This document shows, piece after piece, positions 8,986 through 17,470 of a stretch of 64,000 nt of DNA (position 1 is its first letter; every line of letters begins with the position of its first letter). The notes beneath the pieces are model-generated. The model had not been told where the DNA came from, did no database searches, and saw nothing but the letters and a program-made list of their open reading frames with translations. Where the stretch lies: positions 124,001-188,000 of the forward strand of contig NZ_FNNN01000003.1 of assembly GCF_900106755.1 (NCBI RefSeq), given 5' to 3'. The DNA is from Bacteroides faecis MAJ27. GTDB taxonomy: Bacteria; Bacteroidota; Bacteroidia; Bacteroidales; Bacteroidaceae. Both the position numbers and the translations under genes were made by a program.

Positions 8986-8993
8986 TACCTTTG
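8986..8993 (+). promoter_or_regulatory. -7 box of the symporter gene
   Basis: TACCTTTG, only 8 nt before the ATG at 9002. Transcription would begin at or a few bases before the start codon. Confidence 0.65.
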
Positions 8994-9001
8994 CAGCCGA
9001 T

Positions 9002-10456
9002 ATGATGATACTTGTCACTATTGTATGCTATTTTGCAGGGTTATTGTTGATAGCCCACATCACCGGACACAAAGGCGGATCAAATGCAGCGTTCTTTAAA
9101 GGAGAAAACAAATCACCTTGGTATGTAGTCTCTTTTGGCATGATTGGCGCTTCTATTTCCGGCGTGACGTTCGTATCCGTACCGGGCATGGTACGGGGAA
9201 TGGACATGACGTACATGCAAACGGTGCTCGGCTTCTTTTTCGGCTACATGATCGTAGCACATGTATTGCTGCCGCTATACTACAAGCTAAACCTGACAAG
9301 CATCTACGGATATCTCGGCACACGTATCGGCGTACATACTTACCGCACCGGTTCTTTCTTCTTCCTGCTCTCCCGTATGCTGGGAACAGCAGCCAAACTG
9401 TATCTCGTCTGTCTGATCCTGCACACTCATGTGTTTCAGGAGATGCATATTCCTTTCTGGGTGATTGCTGTCGGCTCCGTAACCCTCGTATGGATATACA
9501 CCCACAAAAGTGGAATCAAAACGATTGTATGGACAGATACCCTGCAAACGTTCTGCCTGATCGCAGCCCTGCTTTTCATTATCTACTTCACGATACAGAA
9601 GCTGGATACAGGCTTTGACGGCATCGTACAAACCATCCGCAACAGCGAACATAGCCGGATTTTCGTATTCGACGACTGGATTTCCCGCCAAAACTTCTTC
9701 AAACAATTCTTTAGCGGAATCTTTATCGTGATCGTAATGACCGGACTCGACCAAGATATGATGCAAAAGAACCTCTCCTGCCGCAACCTGCGCGAGGCCA
9801 AAAAGAATATGTACTGCTACGGATTCTCATTCATCCCGCTGAATTTCCTGTTTTTGTGTCTGGGCATCCTGCTGCTTGCCTTAGCCGGGCAAATGCAACT
9901 GGAACTGCCGGCTATGAATGATGATATCCTTCCCATGTTTGCCACACAAGGATATCTGGGACATTCGGTACTGATTCTTTTTACGATCGGCATCATCGCC
10001 GCAGCTTTCAGCAATTCGGATTCCGCCCTGACTGCCATGACCACCAGCGTATGCATAGACCTGCTAAACACAGAGAAGGACACGGAAGAAGTGGCCCGCC
10101 GCAAAAGAAAGAGAGTGCATCTGCTCCTCTCCGTCCTGCTGGCTTTCTTCATCTGTCTGGTGGAAATGCTGAACAACAAAAGCGTGATTGACGCGATCTA
10201 CATCATCGCATCCTACACATACGGACCTTTACTGGGCATGTTCGCCTTCGGATTATTCACCCGCCGGCAGACAAACGACCGGCTGGTCCCGCTCATCGCC
10301 ATCGCCTCTCCGGTGCTCTGCTACGCTCTGGACTGGTGGATCAGCAAAGAAACCGGATATAAATTTGGCTATGAATTGCTAATGTTAAACGGAAGCCTTA
10401 CCTTTGCGGGGATCATGTTGCTGTCCGGAAAAGAGAAAGCGGTAAAAACCCCTTAA
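9002..10456 (+). CDS. Sodium:solute symporter (SSS family)
   Basis: 484 aa with about 13 membrane helices. Recognisable pieces are the early GMIGASISGVTFVSVPG segment (unwound helix 1 region), GYLGTRIGVHTYR, and AAFSNSDSALTAMTT, which carries the Ser/Thr residues of the second Na+ site on helix 8. It imports an organic solute with Na+. The Na+ gradient could be supplied by the Nqr complex encoded at 40.8-46.8 kb. Two adjacent ATGs (9002 and 9005) are possible starts, and both sit directly behind the promoter box. The substrate (sialic acid, sugar, amino acid or other) cannot be told from sequence alone. Confidence 0.9.
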   Translation: MMILVTIVCYFAGLLLIAHITGHKGGSNAAFFKGENKSPWYVVSFGMIGASISGVTFVSVPGMVRGMDMTYMQTVLGFFFGYMIVAHVLLPLYYKLNLTSIYGYLGTRIGVHTYRTGSFFFLLSRMLGTAAKLYLVCLILHTHVFQEMHIPFWVIAVGSVTLVWIYTHKSGIKTIVWTDTLQTFCLIAALLFIIYFTIQKLDTGFDGIVQTIRNSEHSRIFVFDDWISRQNFFKQFFSGIFIVIVMTGLDQDMMQKNLSCRNLREAKKNMYCYGFSFIPLNFLFLCLGILLLALAGQMQLELPAMNDDILPMFATQGYLGHSVLILFTIGIIAAAFSNSDSALTAMTTSVCIDLLNTEKDTEEVARRKRKRVHLLLSVLLAFFICLVEMLNNKSVIDAIYIIASYTYGPLLGMFAFGLFTRRQTNDRLVPLIAIASPVLCYALDWWISKETGYKFGYELLMLNGSLTFAGIMLLSGKEKAVKTP

Positions 10457-10580
10457 AAACAGGTGTTCCAACGTTTATAATAAATAATGATAGAATTTAT
10501 TATAAACGACGCAATAGTTTATTAGAAATGACAAGAGAGTTTATTAGAAGTAGAAAAACAAAGAAATAAATGACAATAAA

Positions 10581-11189
10581 ATGGAAATAACAAGTGCAGA
10601 ATTTGTGATTAGCAACACGGACGTAAGGAAATGTCCGACAGGAGTATTTCCCGAATACGCCTTCATTGGCCGTTCGAATGTAGGAAAGTCGAGCCTTATC
10701 AATATGCTGACTGCCCGCAAAGGACTGGCAATGACCTCAGCCACACCGGGTAAAACAATGCTCATCAATCACTTCCTGATTAACCAAAGCTGGTATCTGG
10801 TCGATCTTCCCGGATACGGCTACGCCAGACGCGGACAAAAAGGCAAAGACCAGATACGTACCATCATCGAAGACTATATCCTCGAACGGGAACAGATGAC
10901 AAACCTGTTTGTACTGATAGACAGTCGTCTGGAGCCTCAGAAAATAGATCTGGAATTTATGGAATGGTTAGGCGAAAACGGCATCCCTTTCTCTATCATC
11001 TTCACCAAAGCAGACAAGCTGAAAGGCGGACGTCTGAAAATGAATATCAACGCTTATCTGCGCGAACTGGGCAAGCAATGGGAAGAACTCCCTCCTTATT
11101 TCGTCTCTTCCTCGGAAGACCGCACAGGACGTACCGAAATCCTCGACTATATAGAAAACATCAGTAAAGAACTCTATAAAAATAAGTAA
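10581..11189 (+). CDS. engB: Ribosome biogenesis GTPase EngB/YsxC
   Basis: 202 aa. The TrmE-Era-EngA-EngB-like GTPase domain shows G1 GRSNVGKSS (30-38), a G2 threonine in SATPGKT, G3 DLPGYGYA, G4 TKAD and G5 SSSEDRTG. EngB is an essential GTPase for maturation of the large ribosomal subunit. The start MEITSAEFV is usual for the family. It is followed after 6 bp by a DUF4923 gene, perhaps co-transcribed. Confidence 0.97.
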   Translation: MEITSAEFVISNTDVRKCPTGVFPEYAFIGRSNVGKSSLINMLTARKGLAMTSATPGKTMLINHFLINQSWYLVDLPGYGYARRGQKGKDQIRTIIEDYILEREQMTNLFVLIDSRLEPQKIDLEFMEWLGENGIPFSIIFTKADKLKGGRLKMNINAYLRELGKQWEELPPYFVSSSEDRTGRTEILDYIENISKELYKNK

Positions 11190-11195
11190 ACGTAA

Positions 11196-11795
11196 ATGAA
11201 AAAGAACATTTTATTTATTGCATGGATTGCAATATTCTCATTGACAGCAAGCAACAGTCAGGCACAATCATTAAAAGATTTGCTCAATAAAGACAACATT
11301 TCCAAAGTAGTAAACGCCATCACCGGAACACCCGAAACGATAGACATGACAGGCACATGGACTTACAGCGGATCGGCAGTAGAATTTGAATCGGACAATC
11401 TGCTGATGAAAGCAGGAGGAGCCGCAGCCGCCACGATGGCAGAAAACAAGTTGAACGAACAACTAACCAAAGTGGGCATCAAAGAAGGACAAATGAGTTT
11501 CACTTTCAACGCCGACAGCACCTTTACAAGCACTGTTGGAAAAAAGAAACTGAGTGGTACCTATTCATATAACGCTTCTACCAAACAGGTAGACTTGAAA
11601 TACCTGAAACTCCTGAACCTGCACGCGAAAGTGAACTGCACCTCCAACTCTATGGACCTGCTGTTCAACTCCGACAAACTACTCAAATTAATGACATTCC
11701 TCGGCAGCAAGACAAACAGCACCGCACTGAAAACAGTAAGCTCACTTGCTGAAAACTACGACGGGATGATGCTGGGATTCGGATTAAAGAAATAG
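11196..11795 (+). CDS. DUF4923 (lipocalin-like) exported protein
   Basis: 199 aa with a signal peptide (basic start, hydrophobic core, cleavage near SQAQS at about residue 24). The mature part shows IDMTGTWTYSGSAVEFESDN and repeated beta strands (MSFTFNADSTFTSTVGKKKLSGTYSY cut into two strands), which fits the lipocalin-like DUF4923 family of Bacteroidales. It is probably periplasmic. The role is unknown. It starts 6 bp after engB and no terminator is seen between them. Confidence 0.85.
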   Translation: MKKNILFIAWIAIFSLTASNSQAQSLKDLLNKDNISKVVNAITGTPETIDMTGTWTYSGSAVEFESDNLLMKAGGAAAATMAENKLNEQLTKVGIKEGQMSFTFNADSTFTSTVGKKKLSGTYSYNASTKQVDLKYLKLLNLHAKVNCTSNSMDLLFNSDKLLKLMTFLGSKTNSTALKTVSSLAENYDGMMLGFGLKK

Positions 11796-11834
11796 TCTTC
11801 ATTTAGTTCATTCGGCTGGAGAAAATCAGATGAA

Positions 11835-12005
11835 AAACATGGCGGAAAAAATGGCTTAATAAAAAAACCTAAGCTCTGAAACGCCCATGAATAGGGCGCA
11901 AAAACCCAATCAAAACCAGTAGAGAAGAGAAGAGTAGAGAATTCTATTCTAAAGAAATAGAATTATTAAGAAAGAAAAGAAAGAATTTCGCCGCCGCCGA
12001 TTTGC
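11835..12005 (+). pseudogene. Decayed fragment of a DUF4373-type gene
   Basis: Aligning this stretch with the coding strand of the intact DUF4373 gene (minus strand of 60729-61718) shows clear homology. From about 11911 the bases AAAACCCAATCAAAACCAG pair with AAAACCGAATCAAAACCAG of the gene, and about 37 of 41 bases agree by eye. Upstream, GAAACGCCCATGAATA parallels GAAACACCGATGGATA. Downstream, GCCGCCGCCGAT parallels GCCGCCGCCGCT. The matched part of the gene is its Lys/Glu-rich linker. No reading frame is preserved. It is followed at once by a copy of the ~130-bp palindromic element. Confidence 0.65.
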
Positions 12006-12013
12006 TTTCGAAT

Positions 12014-12143
12014 CGGAAAAGAATATATTTAAGCACGGATTACGCGGATGAACACGGTTGTTTTTTACGTAATCATAGCACTAAAACCGTGAAATCCGTG
12101 TAATCCGTGCCTAATCCTCAATTTATAATTTAGTTCATTTCCG
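12014..12143 (+). repeat. ~130-bp palindromic element, copy 1
   Basis: Begins CGGAAAAGAATATATTTAAG and ends TTCATTTCCG. The internal arms are GCACGGATTACGCGGAT and ATCCGTGTAATCCGTGC-type. An almost identical copy lies inverted at 58031-58159. The flanks extend the terminal inverted repeat (TTTCGAATCGGAAA against TTTCCGATTTGAAA). It is MITE- or REP-like, with no coding capacity. Confidence 0.8.
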
Positions 12144-12149
12144 ATTTGA

Positions 12150-12206
12150 AATGAAGAATGAAGAATTACTTTGCAGCGTGATAGCGCAGCCAATTCTTCA
12201 TTCAAA
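12150..12206. repeat. Short inverted repeat, GAATGAAGAATT type
   Basis: The arms GAATGAAGAATT and AATTCTTCATTC flank ~25 bases. The right half (GCGCAGCCAATTCTTCATTC) closely resembles the one in the nqrD-nqrE gap (TGCACAGACAATTCTTCATTC). Confidence 0.6.
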
Positions 12207-12249
12207 ACCATTCGGAAAGAAATTAATCGGGCAAACAGAGTTATTCGTC

Positions 12250-12381
12250 CCGGTACTCAGTTCGATTCGCCTCGGTGCTTAACCCTGCCCACTTCGGTGC
12301 TTAATCATTCTCACCTCGCTGGTCAGGTTTATTAAGCTCGGCGGTCAAGGTTACCAAGCCGGGAGCTCAACGACAAGCCGA
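12250..12381 (+). repeat. Degenerate 22-bp tandem array, six units
   Basis: Units start at 12250, 12272, 12294, 12316, 12338 and 12360, each with a C/TCGG-rich head; the best are TCGGTGCTTAA. Heads are conserved and tails vary. The head is the reverse complement of the GCACCGAG core of the arrays at 40.5 and 60.5 kb. Not coding. Confidence 0.8.
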
Positions 12382-12446
12382 AGTATTTTATTCCCTTTTT
12401 TCGATTAAATTAACTCTGCCAACGGGATACTTTCCGGAAAAAGCAT

Positions 12447-12454
12447 TACCTTTG
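12447..12454 (+). promoter_or_regulatory. -7 box of the DUF1573 gene
   Basis: TACCTTTG, 29 nt before the ATG at 12484. Confidence 0.7.
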
Positions 12455-12483
12455 TCATTCGTAATCAATAAAAAGAAGGAAGA

Positions 12484-12891
12484 ATGAAAAAGATACTTTT
12501 TTTAATGACCTTGTTAGTGGTAGGAGTAAGTTTCGCTTTTGCCCAGACTAACGCTGATATCAAGTTTGACAAAACAACACACGATTTTGGAAAATTCTCT
12601 GAAAACAGTCCGGTAGTAAGCTGCGTATTCACTTTCACTAATATCGGTGACGCTCCTTTAGTAATTCATCAGGCAGTAGCATCTTGCGGATGTACAGTGC
12701 CGGAATATACCAAAGAACCGATCCAGCCGGGAAAGAAAGGTACAATCAAAGTAACTTATAACGGAACAGGCAAATATCCGGGACACTTCAAAAAATCAAT
12801 TACCCTGCGTACCAATGCAAAAACAGAGATGGTACGACTCTATATTGAAGGCGATATGACCCCGAAAGATGAGAAGAAAGATGAGAAGTAA
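12484..12891 (+). CDS. DUF1573 exported protein (ASH/PapD-like fold)
   Basis: 135 aa with a signal peptide (MKKILFLMTLLVVG, cleavage near FAFAQ at about residue 21). The mature domain shows the DUF1573 pattern: DFGKFSENSPVVSCVFTFTN, APLVI, ASCGCTVPEY, then PGKKGTIKVTYN and the strand ending FKKSITLRTN. It is periplasmic or surface-associated. These Ig-like proteins are abundant in Bacteroides; the function is not known. A Lys/Glu-rich tail follows. It is a single gene with its own promoter and terminator. Confidence 0.9.
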   Translation: MKKILFLMTLLVVGVSFAFAQTNADIKFDKTTHDFGKFSENSPVVSCVFTFTNIGDAPLVIHQAVASCGCTVPEYTKEPIQPGKKGTIKVTYNGTGKYPGHFKKSITLRTNAKTEMVRLYIEGDMTPKDEKKDEK

Positions 12892-12913
12892 GAAAAAATA
12901 GACCATAAAACGT

Positions 12914-12945
12914 AAAGGAGAATCTTTTGGTTCTCCTTTTTTTTT
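12914..12945 (+). terminator. Intrinsic terminator after the DUF1573 gene
   Basis: The stem AAGGAGAA / TTCTCCTT is followed by a run of nine or more T. Confidence 0.85.
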
Positions 12946-12988
12946 GTTTACTTTGAAGTCTTAAAGCATAAACTACTAAAAATATAAT

Positions 12989-14977
12989 ATGAAACAAGAA
13001 GAAGACAAATTCACCGGACTACCTGAAAACGCGTTCAGAGAGTTAAAACCGGGGGAAGTGTACAATCCCCTGATGAGTCCTTCCAAGAATTATCCGGAAG
13101 TAAATTTTTGGTCAGTAACGTGGGGTATCGCCATGGCAATCCTTTTCTCGGCAGCAGCCGCCTATTTGGGGCTGAAAGTGGGACAAGTGTTCGAGGCAGC
13201 TATTCCAATCGCCATCATCGCCGTAGGAGTCTCTGGAGCAGCTAAAAGAAAAAATGCGTTAGGAGAAAATGTAATTATCCAGTCCATCGGGGCATGTTCC
13301 GGTGTCATCGTAGCCGGAGCCATCTTCACCCTTCCCGCCCTCTATATCCTTCAAGTCAAATATCCCGAAATGACGGTCAGCTTTATGCAGGTATTTATCA
13401 GTTCATTGCTGGGTGGTGTATTGGGTATCCTGTTCCTGATTCCTTTCCGTAAATACTTCGTCAGCGATATGCACGGCAAATATCCTTTCCCGGAAGCGAC
13501 TGCTACAACGCAGGTACTGGTATCCGGCGAAAAAGGCGGCAGTCAGGCTAAACCGTTACTGATGGCAGGAATGATCGGTGGATTGTATGACTTCATCGTA
13601 GCCACTTTCGGCTGGTGGAACGAGAACTTCACTACCCGTGTATGCGGCGCCGGAGAAATGCTGGCAGAGAAAGCGAAACTGGTATTTAAAGTAAATACAG
13701 GAGCTGCCGTACTCGGCCTGGGCTACATCGTCGGACTGAAATATGCTTCCATCATCTGTGCCGGATCACTGGCAGTGTGGTGGATCATCATTCCCGGAAT
13801 GTCTGCCATCTGGGGAGACAGCGTATTGAACGCATGGAATCCTGAGATCACCTCTACGGTAGGCATGATGAGCCCCGAAGAAATCTTCAAGTATTATGCC
13901 AAAAGCATCGGTATCGGCGGTATTGCCATGGCAGGTGTCATCGGTATCATCCGCTCATGGGGAATCATCAAGAGCGCTGTCGGACTGGCTGCCAAAGAAA
14001 TGGGTGGCAAGGGCAACGTAGAAAAAAATATCATGCGTACACAGCGCGACCTTTCAATGAAAATCATCGCTATCGGTTCTATCATTACGCTGATTCTGAT
14101 TGTACTGTTCTTCTACTTCGACATCATGCAGGGAAATATAGTACATACACTGGTAGCGATTGCACTCGTAGCAGGTATTTCGTTCCTGTTTACTACCGTA
14201 GCCGCCAATGCGATCGCCATCGTAGGAACCAATCCGGTATCGGGAATGACGCTGATGACACTGATTCTGGCTTCCGTAGTGATGGTGGCTGTCGGACTGA
14301 AAGGTCCTTCGGGCATGGTTGCCGCGCTCGTCATGGGTGGTGTGGTATGTACGGCACTTTCAATGGCAGGCGGTTTCATCACTGACCTGAAAATTGGTTA
14401 TTGGCTGGGTAGCACACCTGCCAAACAGGAAACATGGAAATTCTTGGGAACAATCGTTTCAGCAGCTACAGTAGGCGGTGTCATGATTATCCTGAACAAG
14501 ACATACGGATTCACCAGTGGCGCACTGGCTGCACCGCAGGCCAATGCGATGGCTGCCGTGATAGAGCCGTTGATGAGCGGTGTAGGCGCACCTTGGTTGC
14601 TGTACGGTATCGGTGCTGTACTGGCCATTGTACTGACATTCTTCAAAATTCCCGCACTGGCATTCGCACTGGGTATGTTTATTCCATTGGAACTGAACGT
14701 GCCGTTGGTAGTGGGTGGTGCCGTCAACTGGTACGTTACGAGCCGCAGCAAAGATACAGCGCTCAATACGGAACGAGGTGAAAAGGGAACACTGCTGGCA
14801 TCCGGCTTCATTGCGGGAGGCGCTCTGATGGGCGTAGTCAGTGCGGCAATGCGTTTCGGCGGCGTCAATCTGGTCAACGAAACATGGCTGAACAATACTT
14901 GGTCGGAAGTGTTAGCATTAGGAGCTTACGCTTTATTGATCCTCTACTTTATCAAGGCTTCCATGAAAGTAAAATAA
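12989..14977 (+). CDS. OPT-family oligopeptide transporter
   Basis: 662 aa with roughly 14-16 membrane helices. The start has the NPLMSPSKNYPE motif, then AAAYLGLKVGQVFEAAIPIAI, typical of the bacterial OPT branch, followed by GKYPFPEATATTQVL (the conserved PFPEA loop) and several Gly/Ala-rich helices. OPT proteins take up short peptides or metal chelates; the bacterial substrate is rarely known. The start MKQEEDKF has no competing ATG. It is followed after 1 bp by the esterase-DUF1460 gene, so they form an operon, which hints at peptide or cell-wall fragment use. Confidence 0.92.
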   Translation: MKQEEDKFTGLPENAFRELKPGEVYNPLMSPSKNYPEVNFWSVTWGIAMAILFSAAAAYLGLKVGQVFEAAIPIAIIAVGVSGAAKRKNALGENVIIQSIGACSGVIVAGAIFTLPALYILQVKYPEMTVSFMQVFISSLLGGVLGILFLIPFRKYFVSDMHGKYPFPEATATTQVLVSGEKGGSQAKPLLMAGMIGGLYDFIVATFGWWNENFTTRVCGAGEMLAEKAKLVFKVNTGAAVLGLGYIVGLKYASIICAGSLAVWWIIIPGMSAIWGDSVLNAWNPEITSTVGMMSPEEIFKYYAKSIGIGGIAMAGVIGIIRSWGIIKSAVGLAAKEMGGKGNVEKNIMRTQRDLSMKIIAIGSIITLILIVLFFYFDIMQGNIVHTLVAIALVAGISFLFTTVAANAIAIVGTNPVSGMTLMTLILASVVMVAVGLKGPSGMVAALVMGGVVCTALSMAGGFITDLKIGYWLGSTPAKQETWKFLGTIVSAATVGGVMIILNKTYGFTSGALAAPQANAMAAVIEPLMSGVGAPWLLYGIGAVLAIVLTFFKIPALAFALGMFIPLELNVPLVVGGAVNWYVTSRSKDTALNTERGEKGTLLASGFIAGGALMGVVSAAMRFGGVNLVNETWLNNTWSEVLALGAYALLILYFIKASMKVK

Positions 14978-14978
14978 T

Positions 14979-16526
14979 ATGAGGAAACTATTATCTGTTA
15001 TAGTATCACTTATGACTGCAATGACATTTGCACAACAGCCTGTCGAGCTGCCTTTGTGGCCCGACGGTGCTCCCAACTCCAACGGACTGACCGGTGGTGA
15101 AAAGGAAGTGTCACCCCATAGGCTCAGCAATGTCACAGCCCCCACCATAACCGTTTACCGTGCCCCACAGCCGAACGGAATGGCGGTCATCATGTGTCCC
15201 GGAGGCGGCTACAGCCGCCTTGCGATGGATCATGAAGGACATGACATGGCACCTTGGTTCTGCGGACAAGGCATCACTTACATTGTACTGAAATACCGGA
15301 TGCCGAACGGTCATTGCGAAGTGCCCTTGTCGGATGCAGAAAGAGCAATTCGCATCGTACGTGAACATGCCGGAGAATGGAACATCAACCCTCGTAAAAT
15401 AGGAATTATGGGAGCATCTGCGGGAGGTCACCTGGCCTCTACCCTCGCTACCCATTACAGTGCGGAAACCCGTCCGGATTTTCAGATTCTGCTCTATCCG
15501 GTAGTTACCATGCTGCAAAATACTCATGGAGGTTCGAGAAATGAGCTTCTGGGCAAAAGCCCGACAACGGAGCAGATACGACACTTCTCCAACGAACTGC
15601 AAGTGACATCTGATACTCCGCAGGCATTTATCGTTCTCTCCTCCGATGACGGCGCTGTGCCTCCTTCCAACGGGGTGAATTATTATCTCGCCCTACAGAA
15701 GAACAATGTTCCCGCATCACTTCATGTCTACCCTACAGGAGGACATGGCTGGGGATATCGGGACAACTTCAAATACAAGCAACAGTGGACGCAGGAACTG
15801 GAAAAGTGGCTGCGTGACGGTGCCGTATTTCCCCAAGATGCGGAGCCGATGCTAAGAATCGGAAAATCGTATCTGGGCACAAAGTATGTAGCCAACACGC
15901 TGGATCAGGGAACAGAAGAGACGTTAGTCATCGCCCCCCAAACAGTAGATTGCCTCACCTTTGTAGAATATACGCTGGCACAGGCATTGGGTTCTTCTTT
16001 TGCCGATAACCTGCAAAAGATACGTTACCGGGACGGCATCATAGACGGCTATACTTCGCGGCTTCACTATACCTCCGACTGGATTGAGAACGGTGTCCGC
16101 CAGGGACTTCTGGAAGATGTCACCGCCCGAAACAGCGCACAGACCACCAAGCTATCCCTCTCTTATATGTCCACCCATCCCAAGCAATACAAGCATCTGG
16201 CAGATTCGCCGGAAAACGTCAAACGGATGGCTGAATATGAGAAAGCATTGTCCGGAAAGAAGGTGCACTGGCTGCCTAAAAACAAACTGCCCGACACGGG
16301 ACTCCCGTGGATCATGGACGGAGACGTGATTGCTATCACCACGAAGCTTCCGGGACTGGATATAGCTCATGTAGGGATAGCTAACTTTGTAAACGGAAAG
16401 TTGCATTTGCTCCATGCTTCTTCTACTCTGGGCAAGGTTGTCCTCAGCGAAGAGCCTCTCAGCCAAATGCTCAACAATAACAAATCGTGGACAGGCATAC
16501 GTGTCGTCCGGATGTCTCACCCTTAA
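14979..16526 (+). CDS. Fusion of an alpha/beta-hydrolase esterase and a DUF1460 amidase-like domain
   Basis: 515 aa with an N-terminal signal peptide (cleavage near FAQQP, about residue 20). Residues ~25-275 are an alpha/beta hydrolase of the acetyl-xylan-esterase/BD-FAE kind: VIMCPGGGYSRLAM is the oxyanion segment, GASAGGHLAS holds the nucleophilic Ser, and SSDDGAVPPSNG and GGHGWG give the Asp and His. Residues ~285-515 match DUF1460 (IGKSYLGTKYVANTL, TVDCLTFVEYTLA with the likely catalytic Cys, and DIAHVGIANF with the His), an NlpC/P60-like cysteine-peptidase fold proposed to cut peptidoglycan. The frame is continuous across the junction. DUF1460 proteins usually stand alone at about 270-300 aa. 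Confidence 0.85.
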   Translation: MRKLLSVIVSLMTAMTFAQQPVELPLWPDGAPNSNGLTGGEKEVSPHRLSNVTAPTITVYRAPQPNGMAVIMCPGGGYSRLAMDHEGHDMAPWFCGQGITYIVLKYRMPNGHCEVPLSDAERAIRIVREHAGEWNINPRKIGIMGASAGGHLASTLATHYSAETRPDFQILLYPVVTMLQNTHGGSRNELLGKSPTTEQIRHFSNELQVTSDTPQAFIVLSSDDGAVPPSNGVNYYLALQKNNVPASLHVYPTGGHGWGYRDNFKYKQQWTQELEKWLRDGAVFPQDAEPMLRIGKSYLGTKYVANTLDQGTEETLVIAPQTVDCLTFVEYTLAQALGSSFADNLQKIRYRDGIIDGYTSRLHYTSDWIENGVRQGLLEDVTARNSAQTTKLSLSYMSTHPKQYKHLADSPENVKRMAEYEKALSGKKVHWLPKNKLPDTGLPWIMDGDVIAITTKLPGLDIAHVGIANFVNGKLHLLHASSTLGKVVLSEEPLSQMLNNNKSWTGIRVVRMSHP

Positions 16527-16531
16527 AACAA

Positions 16532-17470
16532 ATGATTATGAAACGAGTAAAACATTTCCTTCTCGCCTCGTGTTTGTTGCCTGCTTTTCTGGGAGCACAA
16601 GGAGTGGCAAACGCCTCTTTTCTGGAGATTACTCCGGATGCCCAATCGGCAGGTATGGCCGGCACAGGATTAGCTATCACTGACAACGGAAGTACGGCTA
16701 TCTTTCATAACGCTTCCACCATCGCTTTCTCACAGGATGTAATGGGTGCCAGCTACTCATACGCTGACATAAATAAGAACTATGGTATGCACAGCGCTTC
16801 CCTCTTCTACCGCATCGGACGGGAAGGGAAACATGGATTTACCGTAGGATTCCGTCATTATAAAGATGCTGATTTTCATTGGGAGGATGGTCCGAAAGAC
16901 CATGCCCGTGCCTGGAATCTGGAGGCTGCCTATTTCAGAAATATAGCCAAGAACCTGTCGGTATCATTAACGCTCAGATATCTACAGGCAAAAGCCTATA
17001 AGGACGCGGACAGCAAAGGATCGGTATCTATGGATTTCGGTGCCAGCTATCATCGCAGCATGGCTATTCTGGATGAAATGGCTTCATGGACTATCGGCTT
17101 TCAGGCTGCCAACTTAGGCGGTAAACTGGACGGTCAGAAGCTGCCTGCCCGACTCGGACTGGGTGGAGCGGTCGATCTTCCGTTCAGCATGGAAAACCGC
17201 CTGCAAGTAGCACTCGACTTGAACTATCTGCTGCCATCCGAATACCGCCATCTTCAAGCCGGTATCGGAGCTGAATACAACTTCTTGAAATACGGTGTAG
17301 TCCGCGCAGGATACCATTTCGGAGACAATGACAAAGGTACAGGCAACTACGGTACACTGGGATGCGGAATCAACTTCTGGCCAATCCGTGCAGACTTCTC
17401 GTACGCACTGGCAGACAGCGACTGCTTTATGCACCGTACGTGGCAACTCAGTGTTGGAATAGTGTTCTAA
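16532..17470 (+). CDS. PorV/PorQ-like outer membrane beta-barrel protein
   Basis: 312 aa from the ATG at 16532; the ATG two codons on (16538) is equally possible. A signal peptide ends near the GAQGVANA segment. The first mature part (SFLEITPDAQSAGMAGTG, then NPA-like HNASTIAFS) is the hallmark of the PorV/PorQ family (UPF0164), FadL-like barrels tied to type IX secretion in Bacteroidetes. The rest is alternating amphipathic strands ending in the aromatic LSVGIVF. It overlaps the convergent lipB stop by four bases. Its place in the OPT/esterase operon (5-bp gap) suggests co-expression. Which member of the family it is cannot be settled here. Confidence 0.8.
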   Translation: MIMKRVKHFLLASCLLPAFLGAQGVANASFLEITPDAQSAGMAGTGLAITDNGSTAIFHNASTIAFSQDVMGASYSYADINKNYGMHSASLFYRIGREGKHGFTVGFRHYKDADFHWEDGPKDHARAWNLEAAYFRNIAKNLSVSLTLRYLQAKAYKDADSKGSVSMDFGASYHRSMAILDEMASWTIGFQAANLGGKLDGQKLPARLGLGGAVDLPFSMENRLQVALDLNYLLPSEYRHLQAGIGAEYNFLKYGVVRAGYHFGDNDKGTGNYGTLGCGINFWPIRADFSYALADSDCFMHRTWQLSVGIVF

